Assembly (NCBI GenBank): GCA_026075535.2
Contig: AP026539.1
Location: 1,984,001 to 2,048,000 of the forward strand
Direction: 5' to 3'
Source: Tricholoma matsutake
Taxonomy: Eukaryota > Basidiomycota > Agaricomycetes > Agaricales > Tricholomataceae
Length of the DNA: 64,000 bases
Shown here in pieces: positions 43,299 to 54,837 of the stretch (within the stretch, counting starts at the first letter, position 1; every line of letters starts with the position of its first letter). The notes under the pieces are model-generated. The model saw only the letters and a program-made list of their open reading frames with translations, ran no database searches and was not told the origin of the DNA. Position numbers and translations under genes: made by a program.

Positions 43299-46200
43299 AT
43301 TGTACGCCCTCACTGCCTGTCCATAACCGCTTTGAAGTCTTGTCAGTTGAATCCCCGGAGAATGAATCCATTTCTGTGACTGCTCCCCTCTCTGACCCTT
43401 TGAAGTTGGCTAAAGACGTACCTGCTCTCCCCATCTCTCCTTCTACTCCACGTCCCAAAATTAAATCATGGGAGCGTAAACTACCACGCAAGTATATTGT
43501 GGCATCCACTCCCTCTGCACATTCCTTAAACCTAGCCATCGAACTGCAGACGACCGACACTGGACAGATACTCGGTGTCTCTGCGCTCCTGGACTCTGGT
43601 GCGATTGGTCTCTTCATCGATTCCCATCTGGTACAACAACATCATGGTCAAAAATCGCTACCCACTACCCCTCATCTCTGAACTTGTAAACCAGCTCCAT
43701 GGAGCCTGATACTTCACCAAGCTCGATGTCCGTTGGGCCTATAATAATGTGAGGATAAAGGAGGGAGATGAGTGGAAGACAGCCTTTCGTACCAACCATG
43801 GTCTTTTTGAACCGCTTGTCATGTTCTTTGGCCTTACTAATAGCCCTGCCACCTTTCAGACCATGATGAACGACATCTTCCATGACCTCATCCTCGAAGG
43901 CGTTGTCTGCATCTATCTCGACAACATCCTCATCTTCACTCGCACGGTTGAAGAGCACCGTCGCATCACGCGCCTCGTCCTAGAGCGACTTCGACGGTAC
44001 AAACTCTACCTTTGTCAGGACAAATGCGAGTTCGAAAGGACCAAGATCGAGTACCTCGGCCTGATTATCTCGGAGGGTCAAGTGGAGATGGATCCTATCA
44101 AGGTAAATGGGGTCACAGCTTGGCCTACGCCCACAAACAAGAAGGAGGTGCAGTCTTTCCTGGGCTTCATCAATTTTTATCGGCGTTTTATCAAGGATTT
44201 CTCACATCATGCACGACCACTGTTCGACTTGACAGGAAAGGAGGCATGGAGGTGGGATAATGCACAACAGGAGGCGTTCGAAAAGCTTAAGGAGATGGTC
44301 ACTTCCGCTCCGATCCTTACCTTTGCTGACGATTCGCGTCCTTTTCGTGTAGAAGCCAACAGTTCTGACTTTGCGATGGGCGCTGTGTTGTCTCAGCAGT
44401 CTCCGGAGGACCAGAAGTGGCATCCTGTTGCATTCTACTCCAAAAGCCTTAGTGCTGTAGAGAGAAACTACGAGATCCATGACAAGGAGATGTTGGCGAT
44501 AATGCGTGCGCTTGAGGAGTGGCGACACTTCCTCGAGGGTGCCCAACACAAGGTGGAAATTTGGACGGATCACAAGAACCTCGAGTACTTCATGATGGCC
44601 AAGAAATTGAACCGTCGTCAAGCTCATTGGTCCCTGTATCTATGTAGATTCGACTTCTCCTTGCACCACCATCCGGGTCACAGCATGGGGAAGACCGATG
44701 CCCTATCCCGACGTGCAGACCATGGGGATGGCAGCGGTGACAACCAAAACATTGTGCTGTTGCAGCCAGACCTGTTCACCATTTGGGCACTGGAAGGCAT
44801 CGCACCCCAGGGCGAGGAGCAGGACATTCTACGTGACATTTGTCGCACAAACCGTAGCGGTTTACATGAGGATGTTGTCGCCCGAGCTGTTAAAGAACTG
44901 AGGAAGGGATCGACCCTTTCCTTACGTGCAGCAGAGTGGGCTGAAAAGGAGGACTTGTTGTATTTCAGGGATCACATCTATGTTCCCAATGACCCAGACC
45001 TTCGCCAGCGCATCATATCCCAACACCATGACTCACAGATTGCTGGCCACCCCGGACGCTGGAAGACCTTGGAGCTCACCTCACGGAACTATTGGTGGCC
45101 ACAAATGTCACGGCTCATTGGTCAGTATTGTCGCACTTGTGACCTTTGCTTATGCACCAAGGTCCCTCGTCGCAAGCCTATTGGTGAGCTACACCCTCTT
45201 CCTGTTCCAGAGAGTCGTTGGGATGTCGTCAGCGTCGACTTTGTGGTGGAATTGCCAGAGTCAAACAGGTTTGATGCAGTGATGTGCACAGTTGACTCAG
45301 TGGGAAAACGCGCTCACTTCATTCCCACTCATACCACTGTCAGTGCCCTAGGTGCTGCTCGACTCTACCTCCACCACGTGTGGAAATTACATGGACTTCC
45401 TGGTGCCTTCCTCTCGGATCGTGGCCCTCAGTTCATGGCAGAGTTCACGTGTGAGCTGTACCGACTCCTGGGGATCAAACTCCTCGCTTCAACTGCTTAT
45501 CACCCACAAACTGATGGCCAGACGGAGCGAGTCAACCAGGAACTGGAGCAGTACATCCGCCTCTTTGTCAATGAACGCCAGGACGATTGGGATGATCTCC
45601 TTCCTTTGGCCGAGTTTGGGTACAACAACCATGTCCATGCTTCCACTCAACAGACCCCTTTCCTCTTAGACACTGGACGACATCCACGCATGGGATTTGA
45701 ACCTCGCCAAACTCCCTCACACATCGAGACAGTGAATGAGTTCACAGAACGCATGAGGGATAGCTTGGAGGAGGCAAGGGCAGCCTTAGCAAAGGTGAAG
45801 GATGACATGGCGCGATTTTACAACCAACGCCACTCCCCAACCCCTCAGTACAAGGTTGGTGATCGAGTTTATCTTGACTCCAGTGACATCTCCACTACAT
45901 GTCCATCCAAGAAACTTGCTCATCGCTTCTTGGGACCTTTCCCCATTGTCAAGTGCATTGGAACACATGCCTATTGTCTACGCCTCCCAGCCTCCATGTC
46001 CAGACTCCATCCTGTCTTCCATGTCATCAAATTGCTTCCAGCTCCCCCAGATCCGTTCCCGGGATGCCATTCACACCCACCACCACCACCTACAGTGATT
46101 GAGGGAGGACCCCAATATGAAGTCGAGTCAATCTTGGACAGCCGTCTGCGTCGAGGAAAACTCCAGTATTTGGTACATTGGAAGGGTTATGGGTATGAGG

Positions 46201-46322
46201 AGAACTCATGGGTCGAAGAGTCTGACGTAAATGCCCCTCGGTTAATCAAGGAATTCCACCGATGGCACACTGCTGCACCGCGTCGCATTCAAGTCATGGA
46301 CTTTGGTCGTATACGATTTTGA
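43295..46322 (+). pseudogene. Pol of chromovirus copy 2 with an 850-bp deletion
   Basis: The protease starts normally (LLDSGAIGLFIDS) but at 43640 jumps to RT, VKNRYPLPLI, in another frame. The rest of the protease, the linker and the RT fingers are gone. From 43749 the frame is open for 857 codons through RT, RNase H, integrase and chromodomain. The RT palm motif is YLDN (43913-43924) instead of YLDD in copy 1, so it is catalytically dead. A TGA at 43708 (after HGA) and the frame change at the deletion block translation of the joined protein. Copy 2 keeps AGA and CGA where copy 1 has its two stops. Confidence 0.9.
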
Positions 46323-46357
46323 ATGCATCGGGGCGATGCATCTTAGAGAGGGGGTGA

Positions 46358-46783
46358 TGTAAGGGGACTAGGGGGGTGCCCTGTGTGTTTTTCCTATTTT
46401 TTATGTTTGTCCCATATTTTTCCCCACCTCATTTCCTTCTATTCTTCATTTTCTATGATTTTTCCGGATTTTATTACTAATTTTCCCTTGCTATCATGTT
46501 TGTATATGTTGACACTTTTATATTTAGAGGCGGAGTACCCCTTCCGACACATACCCCTTGGTATGATGTCATTCGGCGGCCTTGATCCGCCTATCTCCGC
46601 CTTTTTCTATTTTTAGGTTATATTTGATTTTTGTCATTTTCACATATACTGGGCATCAGCAAGGGGATCCTTAGAGTTTTCTCTTCGGATTTCCCTTTGC
46701 TAGGTGCGCCCCCAATCCCTGTATTATGTAGCATAATTTTAACTTCGGATTTCCCTTTGCTAGAGGCTCAGGTTGCCCTTATA
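46358..46783 (+). repeat. 3' LTR of chromovirus copy 2
   Basis: 426 bp, TGTAAGGGGACTAGG to TTGCCCTTATA, about 98 percent identical to the LTRs of copy 1 by eye. Flanking CTACCACC on the right gives no target-site duplication because the left end is missing. Confidence 0.9.
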
Positions 46784-47985
46784 CCTACCACCCTACCACT
46801 GCCATGAGCCCCTGCTCGTGGGTTGGGCTGTGTGGTGTGAAACAACCCAGAGCAACAACAGACAGCCCAGCACCAGGGAAAACAGGGAGGACAAGGCAAC
46901 TACAAGACGATGAGGCAAACCAGACAGGAAAAAAAGGCCCAAGAGATGGACAACATCTCTTGCGCCACAGGTAAGTTTTTTCTTTCTTTCTCATTTCTCT
47001 TTCTTTCACTAACAATGTTTTTAGGTACTACTACTACTTTGAGCCATTGACAACCATGACAATGACAATGACAATGGCCAGCAGGGGGACAACGAAGACA
47101 ATGGGAACCCGACAACCGGCACCCAACAATGGGGAATGACCCAGCACCTGCGCCCAGCCCTGCGAGGGGGTGGATCATGGATGCTAGCAGCTGACGACGA
47201 AGGGTGATGGAATGGGACAGGACAATGGGGACAACAATGGCCCCAAACTCACAACCACCCCCCTCTCGCTCACAAATGTGAGGTGGGGGTGGTTCTTAGT
47301 GTAATTAAATATTTCTTAGTTTAGATAGAATAATTGATATACTTAGCAAAACCCATGCGGGAATCGACATCTGTGTGTACCCGCATGTACCCACCATGTA
47401 CCAACCTGCAGGTTGACAGGTTACTACCCATGTGGGTACGGGTACAGGTAGAGCTCTGGGTACCCGCAGGAGTACCCATGCTATTGCCTACTTGCACCCC
47501 AGGAATGAGACCCATTTGGGACTAGTGCTATCAATAAATCAACCTGTGAACCTATTCAAAGCCCTTCACCTCCACGATGCAACCACGATGTTCTATTAAA
47601 GGATGGTAAGGTTCTGGCAAGGACCAATTAGGCAAGTGGAATGCGATGATGTCAGGTCACAATTTGAACATGAAAGAAAAACAGTGAGCTAAGAAAGCAG
47701 TAGTAAGCATAGGGTAGGTGTTCTTCTAGTTTAGGCATACCTTTCATCAGCAAGATGCCAAAAGTAACCCATGTCATCCTGGTTTAACCCCCAGCAACAG
47801 AGCTTCCTCCTCTTGTATTCAAAGCTCCTCCTTCTTCCCAACTACTTACACCACCTCATCATCATGCAACCCAAATTCTCCGTCTGCTTTTATAACCTCT
47901 GCATCCTCAAAACGCCAGCTGTTGTCACCAACTGTGGTCAGCACAGTCCATTGCAGTATTTCCCATTGTACTTACATTACTTTTT
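46784..47985. other. No gene recognised; degenerate repeats
   Basis: 46790-47020 resembles the low-complexity family at 19.7 and 53.2 kb (GAGCCCCTGCTCGTGGGTTGG; a GGTAAGTTTTTTC intron-like run). 47340-47500 holds GTACCC/GGGTAC-rich sequence with several inverted pairs (TACCCATGTGGGTA). Short open frames here have no support. Confidence 0.5.
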
Positions 47986-47989
47986 GAAG

Positions 47990-48716
47990 GTCACATCTTC
48001 TGCCAGGAGTACAGTAACTCCCTCATTCAGCAATCTTGTTTCTGTCCTTTCAAGTGTAACAATGCAAAGGCATTGGAAGGATGCAACATCCATGACCTCG
48101 CCATATCCTTGGCTGAAGTCGACACCTCTAATCCTGAGGTTGTGAGCACTATCAAAAATAAGTGAGCATCCAGTATTTATCAATGACAACTCCAACTCAC
48201 AAATACCAATAGCTACAAGAAGGAACTCTGGTTCTGCATCAAGGACATCCAGGACGAAGTGAACAAGAAGATGGAACACACAAAGTGTATGGAAGGACTC
48301 ATTGTGAAGCAGAATGAGTCCTTCTCATGGCATACCAAGGTTCAGCAGGAAATGATCCTGCATCGCACAGACCTGACTGAACACCTGGCAAGAGTCTGCA
48401 AGATGCTCAAGGAATCCCTCATTTTGAAGGGCCGTCTTGCGCTGGAGCTGACTGGAAAATGGTGCACAGTAAGCACATCATTATAGATAGCAGAAAACAC
48501 CTGCTTACCTTTGTTCTTTTGCAATCCAGCTGTGATACTTTAAGAAGAAGCTGTGGGAGTTACAGCAGAGAAGCTCATATCACTCCAGCGCTCCTGTCCC
48601 ATCCAATACTGAGGGTCCAACTGTCACTAGAGATTCCAACCAGTCCAGTGTTGCAAAGCAGTTACTTGAGAGTGACTCTGGCGAGTCCAGCAAAGAAGAG
48701 ATGGCGCAGGAAGAGG
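47990..48716 (+). pseudogene. Coiled-coil protein of unknown function
   Basis: Frames joined by short introns read EYSNSLIQQSCFCPFKC, ALEGCNIHDLAISLAEVD, then KELWFCIKDIQDEVNKKM, HLARVCKMLKESLILKGRL and FKKKLWELQQRSSYHSS, SDSGESSKEEMAQEE. Strong helical heptad pattern suggests a coiled coil; I recall no domain. A TGA occurs near 48533 (TLxYFKKK), where arginine is likely, and a stop near 48160. A GTAAGC donor follows at 48717, so further exons may exist. Confidence 0.4.
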
Positions 48717-50590
48717 TAAGCAGATGCTCCTTCTCACTGTTGAGATTCACAGCTGATGATGATGGCAACCATCCCCCAGAGGCATAAATGTTTGAGGGAA
48801 GGATGACAATGGTGGTGAATGTTGGGCATTGTGGTTTCCTCCATGCCTGCTTTAAATTGATATTCAATTCTCACTTTTACAATGATTTTCATACCTTTTT
48901 GGTCTTCTATTTAATACACTTCCTCTCACTGTTGCCTGAATATCAGTGAGAAAACAAATTACTGACTGACCTCAAGGCTTGGCTCTGCTCTTGGCACTCC
49001 ATTGCCTGCCTAGCCTGTCCCCCACCCTGAAAGTGGCTGATCACAAGGAGAACTAGATCGAAGAGTAACATTAGCAATGAAATGACCAATACATCTCATG
49101 AAAGTCTCACCAATGCCTGTTCACACATACATGCAAAGCAGTGAGTCACCAGCACGAGGTGATATAAGTCTTGACAAAATAAATGTCAGTACAATATGCT
49201 AGGTACACAAGGCTGATGAAGACAATCATCCAGACAACGTATCGTCGAATCTGGAGCAACCAACACATGGTCGAGGTCGTGGCAACCGATGCAAAATCGA
49301 TGTTGCCAATCCATGAACAACACAATGTCGAATTCATGTCTCAGGAAGGGTATGGAAGTCAAAAAATAACAAAACAGATGCTTACCTCATCAGAGACAAC
49401 GTCCACAGTGAGACTTGCAGTGTGGATAGCATTGTGTGTGAGTCTGAGCAGTGAGTCTGTGGCGACATGGGTGACTCTGTTGACGATCATTGCACAACAT
49501 CCATGTTTATGGTTGTTGTCACAATTTGGGACTTATCACTTTCAAGTTTCCACTGCAACCGTGTACTACATTGCCTCCAATCCATTCGAGGTAAGATCTT
49601 TTTTCTATTTTTCTACTTCCTTTCACATGGCTTCGACATTGCATCAGTCATGTTTTGGCAGCTTCAACGTTGTGTCGGTCATCTTCTTGCATGGTCTTGA
49701 TTTTGCATTGGCTCCATCCCCTGGATTGACTTGGCATCGCCTGGGGAGCATATGTTTTGATCTTTCGGTGGACAAGGATATGTACTAACACTATTCTGTC
49801 CAGTCTCTCTGCAGCGGCTGACAGCGGTACTTACTTTCACTGCACTTGCTATTGTTGCTTTCATTGTTGTTGGTGGGTTCTCTCTTGGTATTTTGTTGTC
49901 TTACAATTCTAATCATATTTTTCCCCAGCTCTGCTACCGCAATTCATTTTCACTCACTTTCATTCACCGTTTCTATCACTCATTTGGTGGAATTTAATCT
50001 TAGCATTGCTCAGAATTTTCATTACTGAACGGTGAGGTTGGTTTTGTGGATTCAATTCAGATACTGACATTCTATACTCTCATTGAAAGGCTATGGATTT
50101 CTTTCAATTTAGCTCATGCACTAGCATCTGGAACGTCAGCAGAAGCGCTTTGTCATTATGACTAGCTTAGCATTAGCATAAGCTCAAACATTACTTGTAT
50201 ATTCTTTCGCTGACTTGTGTTACTGGTAAGCTTTCCATCGCTCATAAGGCTTATTTACTGATGTTCCATCTCCCAGACATGCTGCAAAGGCTCAAGCTCA
50301 GTCCTTCTCTGCCACTGTTCATCCGCTCTCCTGATTCCTCTTCCATTCTATGTTCCTAAATATGTTCATCTAAAGTACTGTGCACTGCCCTAGTCTGCTC
50401 TCATCTCATCGACACCAATCATAAGCAGGACTAGGGCTCAAACATTAGCATTTGATTCGTGCTCTTCAGAATTACCTGTTGGTAAGTGTGGCTTGTTTTT
50501 TTGTTGTGGTGCTCCTTTTGCTAACTAGAGGCTTGCAAGTCTTTGTCCAGCACTGTTCATCAACTTTGGTTTCTATTATCTGTATGTTTT
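48717..50590. other. No gene recognised
   Basis: About 1.9 kb with several GTAAG-type donors (49589, 50226, 50479) but no coherent exon chain. A 201-residue frame at 49183-49788 lacks any recognisable domain. It may contain 5' exons or promoter of the gene starting near 50.6 kb. Confidence 0.4.
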
Positions 50591-52650
50591 GCACTGTTCC
50601 CTACTATTCTCCACAGTCTAATGAGCAATTCAGCAACACTAATACTACACTTTCTATTGTTTTTACTTGCAAAGTGAGTCTCTTATATTGACCCCTCTCA
50701 TATAGCTGACTGTTGACATGCAGATGTCATACTTCAATATCCATCTCATCACACCTGAAGTTCTTGTGAAAAACCCAGAGATTTTGTTGCATAAGGTGGG
50801 CTCTGACTCTGACAGTGCATGTAAATTCTTCCCACACAAAGATTTCAAATCTCAGATGTTACACTTTAGATGTAGGTGCTTTTGGTGGAAGAGTCGGTGC
50901 CCTCCTCAAGGACGGATTATGAGCCCAAATATGGATGTTATATATGAACCTCCATTTGGTCAAGAGTGACATATGCAATTCCGTCAGAATTTTTGTTATG
51001 GAGACAACGATCCACTGCTGTGGCCACAACCTTATGTTATGTCAGAGTGTCATCTCCCAGTGATACCTTTGCGTCCTGGCATGGGTGACCCCATGGCTGT
51101 CATGTGGTGGCAGCTCACTCACAATGACTTTGTTTTGAGTATAGCTGGCATCCTTACTGGTGTTGGACTGATTAATGGAATGAAGCTGGTGCAAATCAGC
51201 TGGCTGGTCAATTCTCTCCAGTCACAGACGAGGGCATACTTGAATGATGAGAAGTTCCCAAGGAAGGCTGAGAGTGCAACAATTCTCTTGAATGTGCTGA
51301 AGCAGGGGATGATGAAGCTTGAATCTTTGCTGATGAGCCTTCAGCAGGGTGGATTTTGTCTTTCCCATGTTCAGTGGTTGTATCTGGAACTTGTTGCATT
51401 GCTGCACTACATGACCTCATACAAGCCACGGATTGATGGTTGTATCCCAGTAGCCTCCTAGGTGGCCTCTACAGTTGGTGCCATCACTGAGAACCCCTCG
51501 GTCACTCAGGATTTCATCCATGCAGGACTTCCTGTCTGGTTGGTAAGGTCTTACAAAGAGGTTCCTGTGACACGGATCAATTCTCTGAAGCCCATGCGAC
51601 AACCTGCAGACTACATCTGCCTGGAAGATGCTCAACCTGTGCAAAGGACAATGTTTGTTGGGAAGGCCAATGACCCAAATAAGTACTTGACGATCAACAG
51701 ATATATCCGTTATTACTTTCAATATCCAAACCCTTTTGATTTGATCAATAAGCCTGCCAATGCCCCTTCCTCTTCCCCTCCCGATGGTTCTGCCATTCAG
51801 GGTAATTTTGCAGCTTTGCCTTCCTCTTCCATGCCTTCAGGTTCCCAATCCACCCCATCAACTTTCCAATCTGCACCTCCAATTGGCAAAGCCTACAACA
51901 GCTCTCAGAGTCAAAGCACTTGTGGCAAACCATGTAGGCATTTATTGTAGGATGAATGCCTAACATAATTGATGATGTCATGCTTACAGATGCTCAAAGA
52001 GATGCCAAGTCGTCCGCAGGATGCAATAAGTTCTTGGAGGCCTCCAGTCCATTGGTTCCTCCTGCCCTACCTGTGTGGCGAGATGCACTCATGTGGGTAG
52101 ACACCTGAGAAGAGAATAGGTTGGACCATGTGTCATCCTCTTATGACAATTGCAGGCTTGCATTCCCTGATCCTGGCCTCTTTCCCAGTATCCAAACAGA
52201 TGAGGTTCTTGTGTAACTGGCTCCACAATTGGGCTGCATTGATCTTTCATTTCTTATCATCGTCATCTTCTGCTAGGCCTATGTCCAACCAACACTGGAG
52301 GAGTTTGCTCCATTACAGTGGCACTGTCAAGGACATGTCAGCAAATGGCTTGATGAAGTCCTCACAGCTATGGCTTGAAATGCAGGAACTGCTGGGCAAC
52401 TGCTTGGATGAAGCAGGTGTTGCCTTGAACATGTCTTCTAACTCCTCAGTTGTGTTCTGGTGTGAGGCTCAACTTCCTGTGGGGGCTTTGCCTGACTGTC
52501 GTGTCACCCAGGAGATTCTTTGGGAACTTTATGAGCTTTATTTTTGGTTTGAGTTAGTGGCCTTGGATCAGTGGGCATGGTTGGCATCTGTAGAAGAGTT
52601 GGCAGCACAGGAGTCCTCTTGCCAACTAGGGTGTAGCACGGGTCACACTG
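50591..52650 (+). pseudogene. Unknown repeated gene family, about 600 codons
   Basis: An acceptor before 50620 and another just before ATGTCATACTTC (50718) mark exon starts. One frame runs 50718-51950 with stops at 50967 (TGA) and 51459 (TAG), at places where Arg and Gln fit. It reads PLLWPQPYVMSECHLPV, WWQLTHNDFVLSIAG, QDFIHAGLPVWLVRSYKE, PADYICLEDAQPV and RYIRYYFQYPNPFDL, then a Ser/Pro linker. After an intron, 52128-52600 gives MRFLCNWLHNWAALIF, PMSNQHWRSLL, NSSVVFWCEAQLP and EILWELYELYFWFELVALD. This two-part layout recurs in agaricomycete genomes by my recollection, function unknown. No nuclease or polymerase motif seen. Confidence 0.55.
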
Positions 52651-52929
52651 TGGGTAAAACTTTACACACCACACCTGCACCTGCCAACACCGCACCCATT
52701 CCAACACTGCAACCACAGTGCCAGGTTTTTACCACGGTCCATCATAAAATACTGCAGGTGCGACACCATGTATATACACTGTGGTTTTAGTTATATGTTT
52801 TGCCTCATATTTGTTGTTTTATATTGCTAAGCATAGTATATTTGTATTAACTACACCCTTTTTACAATGCTTAAGCTGCAGTCCATAATTTATTATCATT
52901 TGATTCGTTGAATAGCATGAGAGACGACA

Positions 52930-54270
52930 CAAGTGTTAAAATTTTATTGAGCCAACTAAGTTCCCTCGCACAAAGCAAGGAGGGGCCACGAAAATAATTA
53001 ATATCAAAAAGGAAAAAACCTCCCTCTTGTTGTCCTTCCTGTCGATCTGTTGTTGTTGTTGTTCCCCATGGTCCCATGCTCCCTGTCCTCCCATTGTTGT
53101 CGATGTTGTCCTCCCCATCAATACTCGTGGCAGTGAGGGTGCTGCAGCTGTGGCCATCCCATTCCCGTCCCTGTTCCCATCTTTGTCTTCATCTTCCTCT
53201 GCAGCACCCGTGGTCCACCCTGCAAGCAGTTGCTCACAGTGGTGGGGGCGGGTGCTGGGTCGTTATGGTGGTTGGGGGTGTGGTGTGGTGCCTCATCATC
53301 CTGTTTGGGGGCTGCTGTCATCATCGTCATTGTTGTCGTCTTCGTCTTCATTGTTGTCCCAATTGTCCCTCCCTCGTAGTTGCCGTTGTTGTCATCCCCT
53401 GGTTGTTCCTCGTTGTCATGCAGTCCTGGGTTGGTTGTCAGACCCTGTCGTTTCCCTTGTTGTTGTGGTCATTCCTCGTCATCACCCTGTCCCTGGCTTG
53501 CAGTGGCAATGGGGGGTGCTGGTTCATGTGCGTTGTCCTGTCATTGTTCCCCTCCACATCGTTGTCATTCTGCTTGCTCCCTCTCCCCATTGTCCCTGTA
53601 CTTGTTGTTCCCTGTTCTCACCCCGCAAGCAGTTGCTCAAGGCCGTGATTTGGGGAGCTGCAGTGGTCATTGGCTAGTGGAGGTGTAGGTGCATTAGATA
53701 GGGTTGTTGTGTCGTTGTGAGATAAAACCTGTAGATAGTGAAAATAGAAGTTAGTTGAATTAAGAAAAACAAGAAACATCTATTAAAACTTACCTGGGAC
53801 CTGTGCCTCATCCTTGTCCTCGTACCCCATCCCATCCCCCTGTTCACCTTCCCACCATTCGTTTGTTCAGTGACCATGTGTGCCATTAGTCATTGTGAGA
53901 TAAGAACTATAAATAATGAAATGGAAGTAAGCTGAATGAAGAAAACAAGAAGGAAGAACTTACCTGTGCCTAAATGATGCATATCTAGATGTCATTTGGG
54001 CCTGTGCCTCATCCTTGTACCCCCGTCCCACTTGCGTCTTCCCGCCGTTTGTTCATTTGTTTGTTTGTTTGTTTGTTTGGTGGTGGTGGTGGTGGACCTT
54101 GGTGGCCATGTGGTCCCCTCATCATTGTCACTCACATCCCATTTGGATGGGGAGGAGAGTGGCATTGCATCAGTGGCCATTGTTGAGCTGAAAACAGTGT
54201 AACCTAGCAAAAAGATCAATTTGTTAGTTAGTTGAAGAGAAAGAAACAAAGGACTTACTGGTAATTTGAT
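52930..54270 (-). repeat. Low-complexity region with repeated exon-intron modules
   Basis: 52965-53030 has a hairpin (CCCTCGCACAAAGCAAGGAGGG). 53030-53690 is TTGTTGTC- and CATTGTCC-rich, with GCAAGCAGTTGCTCA occurring at about 53222 and 53627 (and GAGCAGTTGCTCA at 19702). On the minus strand, donor-like CAGGTAAG (53790 and 53960) and CAGTAAG (54256) follow short coding pieces such as GWGTRTRMRHRSQ and GGTRMRHRPK, so one exon-intron module is present at least twice and perhaps three times. Confidence 0.5.
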
Positions 54271-54281
54271 GGGGGAGGTTG

Positions 54282-54627
54282 TGTTGGAATCGCACTGTGA
54301 GTCCATAACACTTTTGATGTGTTTGATGCATGTGCTATTTTTAGCATTCCCTTTGATCCACATGGTTGGTTCATGTTTAAGTTTCCCCTTGTCTCTTTTC
54401 CTTTGACACACATCCCTTTGTTACACATTACACGTATATATATCTTCAGTAGTTTACTTTATCACCTCAGTCACTTATCCAGAGACTGAGGTGAGCTATA
54501 TTTACTATACATATTTATTGACGCATACTTACTCTACTACAACAGTTGTTTATACTAGGTATAGTACGGATTAATACAGTCACTTATCCAGAGACTGAGT
54601 TGTTTATACTAGGATTTACTTTCTACA
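54282..54627 (+). repeat. Putative 5' LTR of the copia element
   Basis: Begins TGTTGGAATCGC, ends TTTCTACA before GGTTATGGGCC, a possible primer-binding site. ACGTATATATATC near 54431 could be the TATA box. CAGTCACTTATCCAGAGACT occurs twice (about 54468 and 54577). No 3' LTR exists to confirm the ends, because the copia is truncated. Confidence 0.4.
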
Positions 54628-54837
54628 GGTTATGGGCCATTCTTGTCATCTTTGAACAATGGGAGAAAGTATCCTAGCCACTCGACGTTCTGCTTCGTCA
54701 TACCTTCTGATCTGTTTCCCCGATCATTTTTGATCTCAGATCAATCCCTTTGTCTTTCACAGTCCCGGCTGCTCTACCATTGCATCTCTCTCATCTCCCT
54801 TTGCACACTTGTCGTCCACTGACCTCAGTTTTCTATC

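Larger units (their letters stand above)
42420..46783 (+). mobile_element. Ty3/gypsy chromovirus, copy 2 (5' truncated, internally deleted)
   Basis: Matches copy 1 from its gag position 4346 to the end of the 3' LTR. The 5' LTR and the first 80 gag codons are missing, replaced by a foreign LTR. Inside pol about 850 bp are deleted. The copy carries more substitutions than copy 1, many of them C-to-T or G-to-A. It is non-functional. Confidence 0.92.

Noticed and set aside
49183..49788. 201-residue frame
   Set aside because: No motif, no neighbour support, and internal intron-like donors; likely chance.
53027..53677. 216-residue Cys/Ser/Pro-rich plus-strand frame
   Set aside because: Made of TTGTTGTC-type low-complexity repeats; composition explains the open frame.
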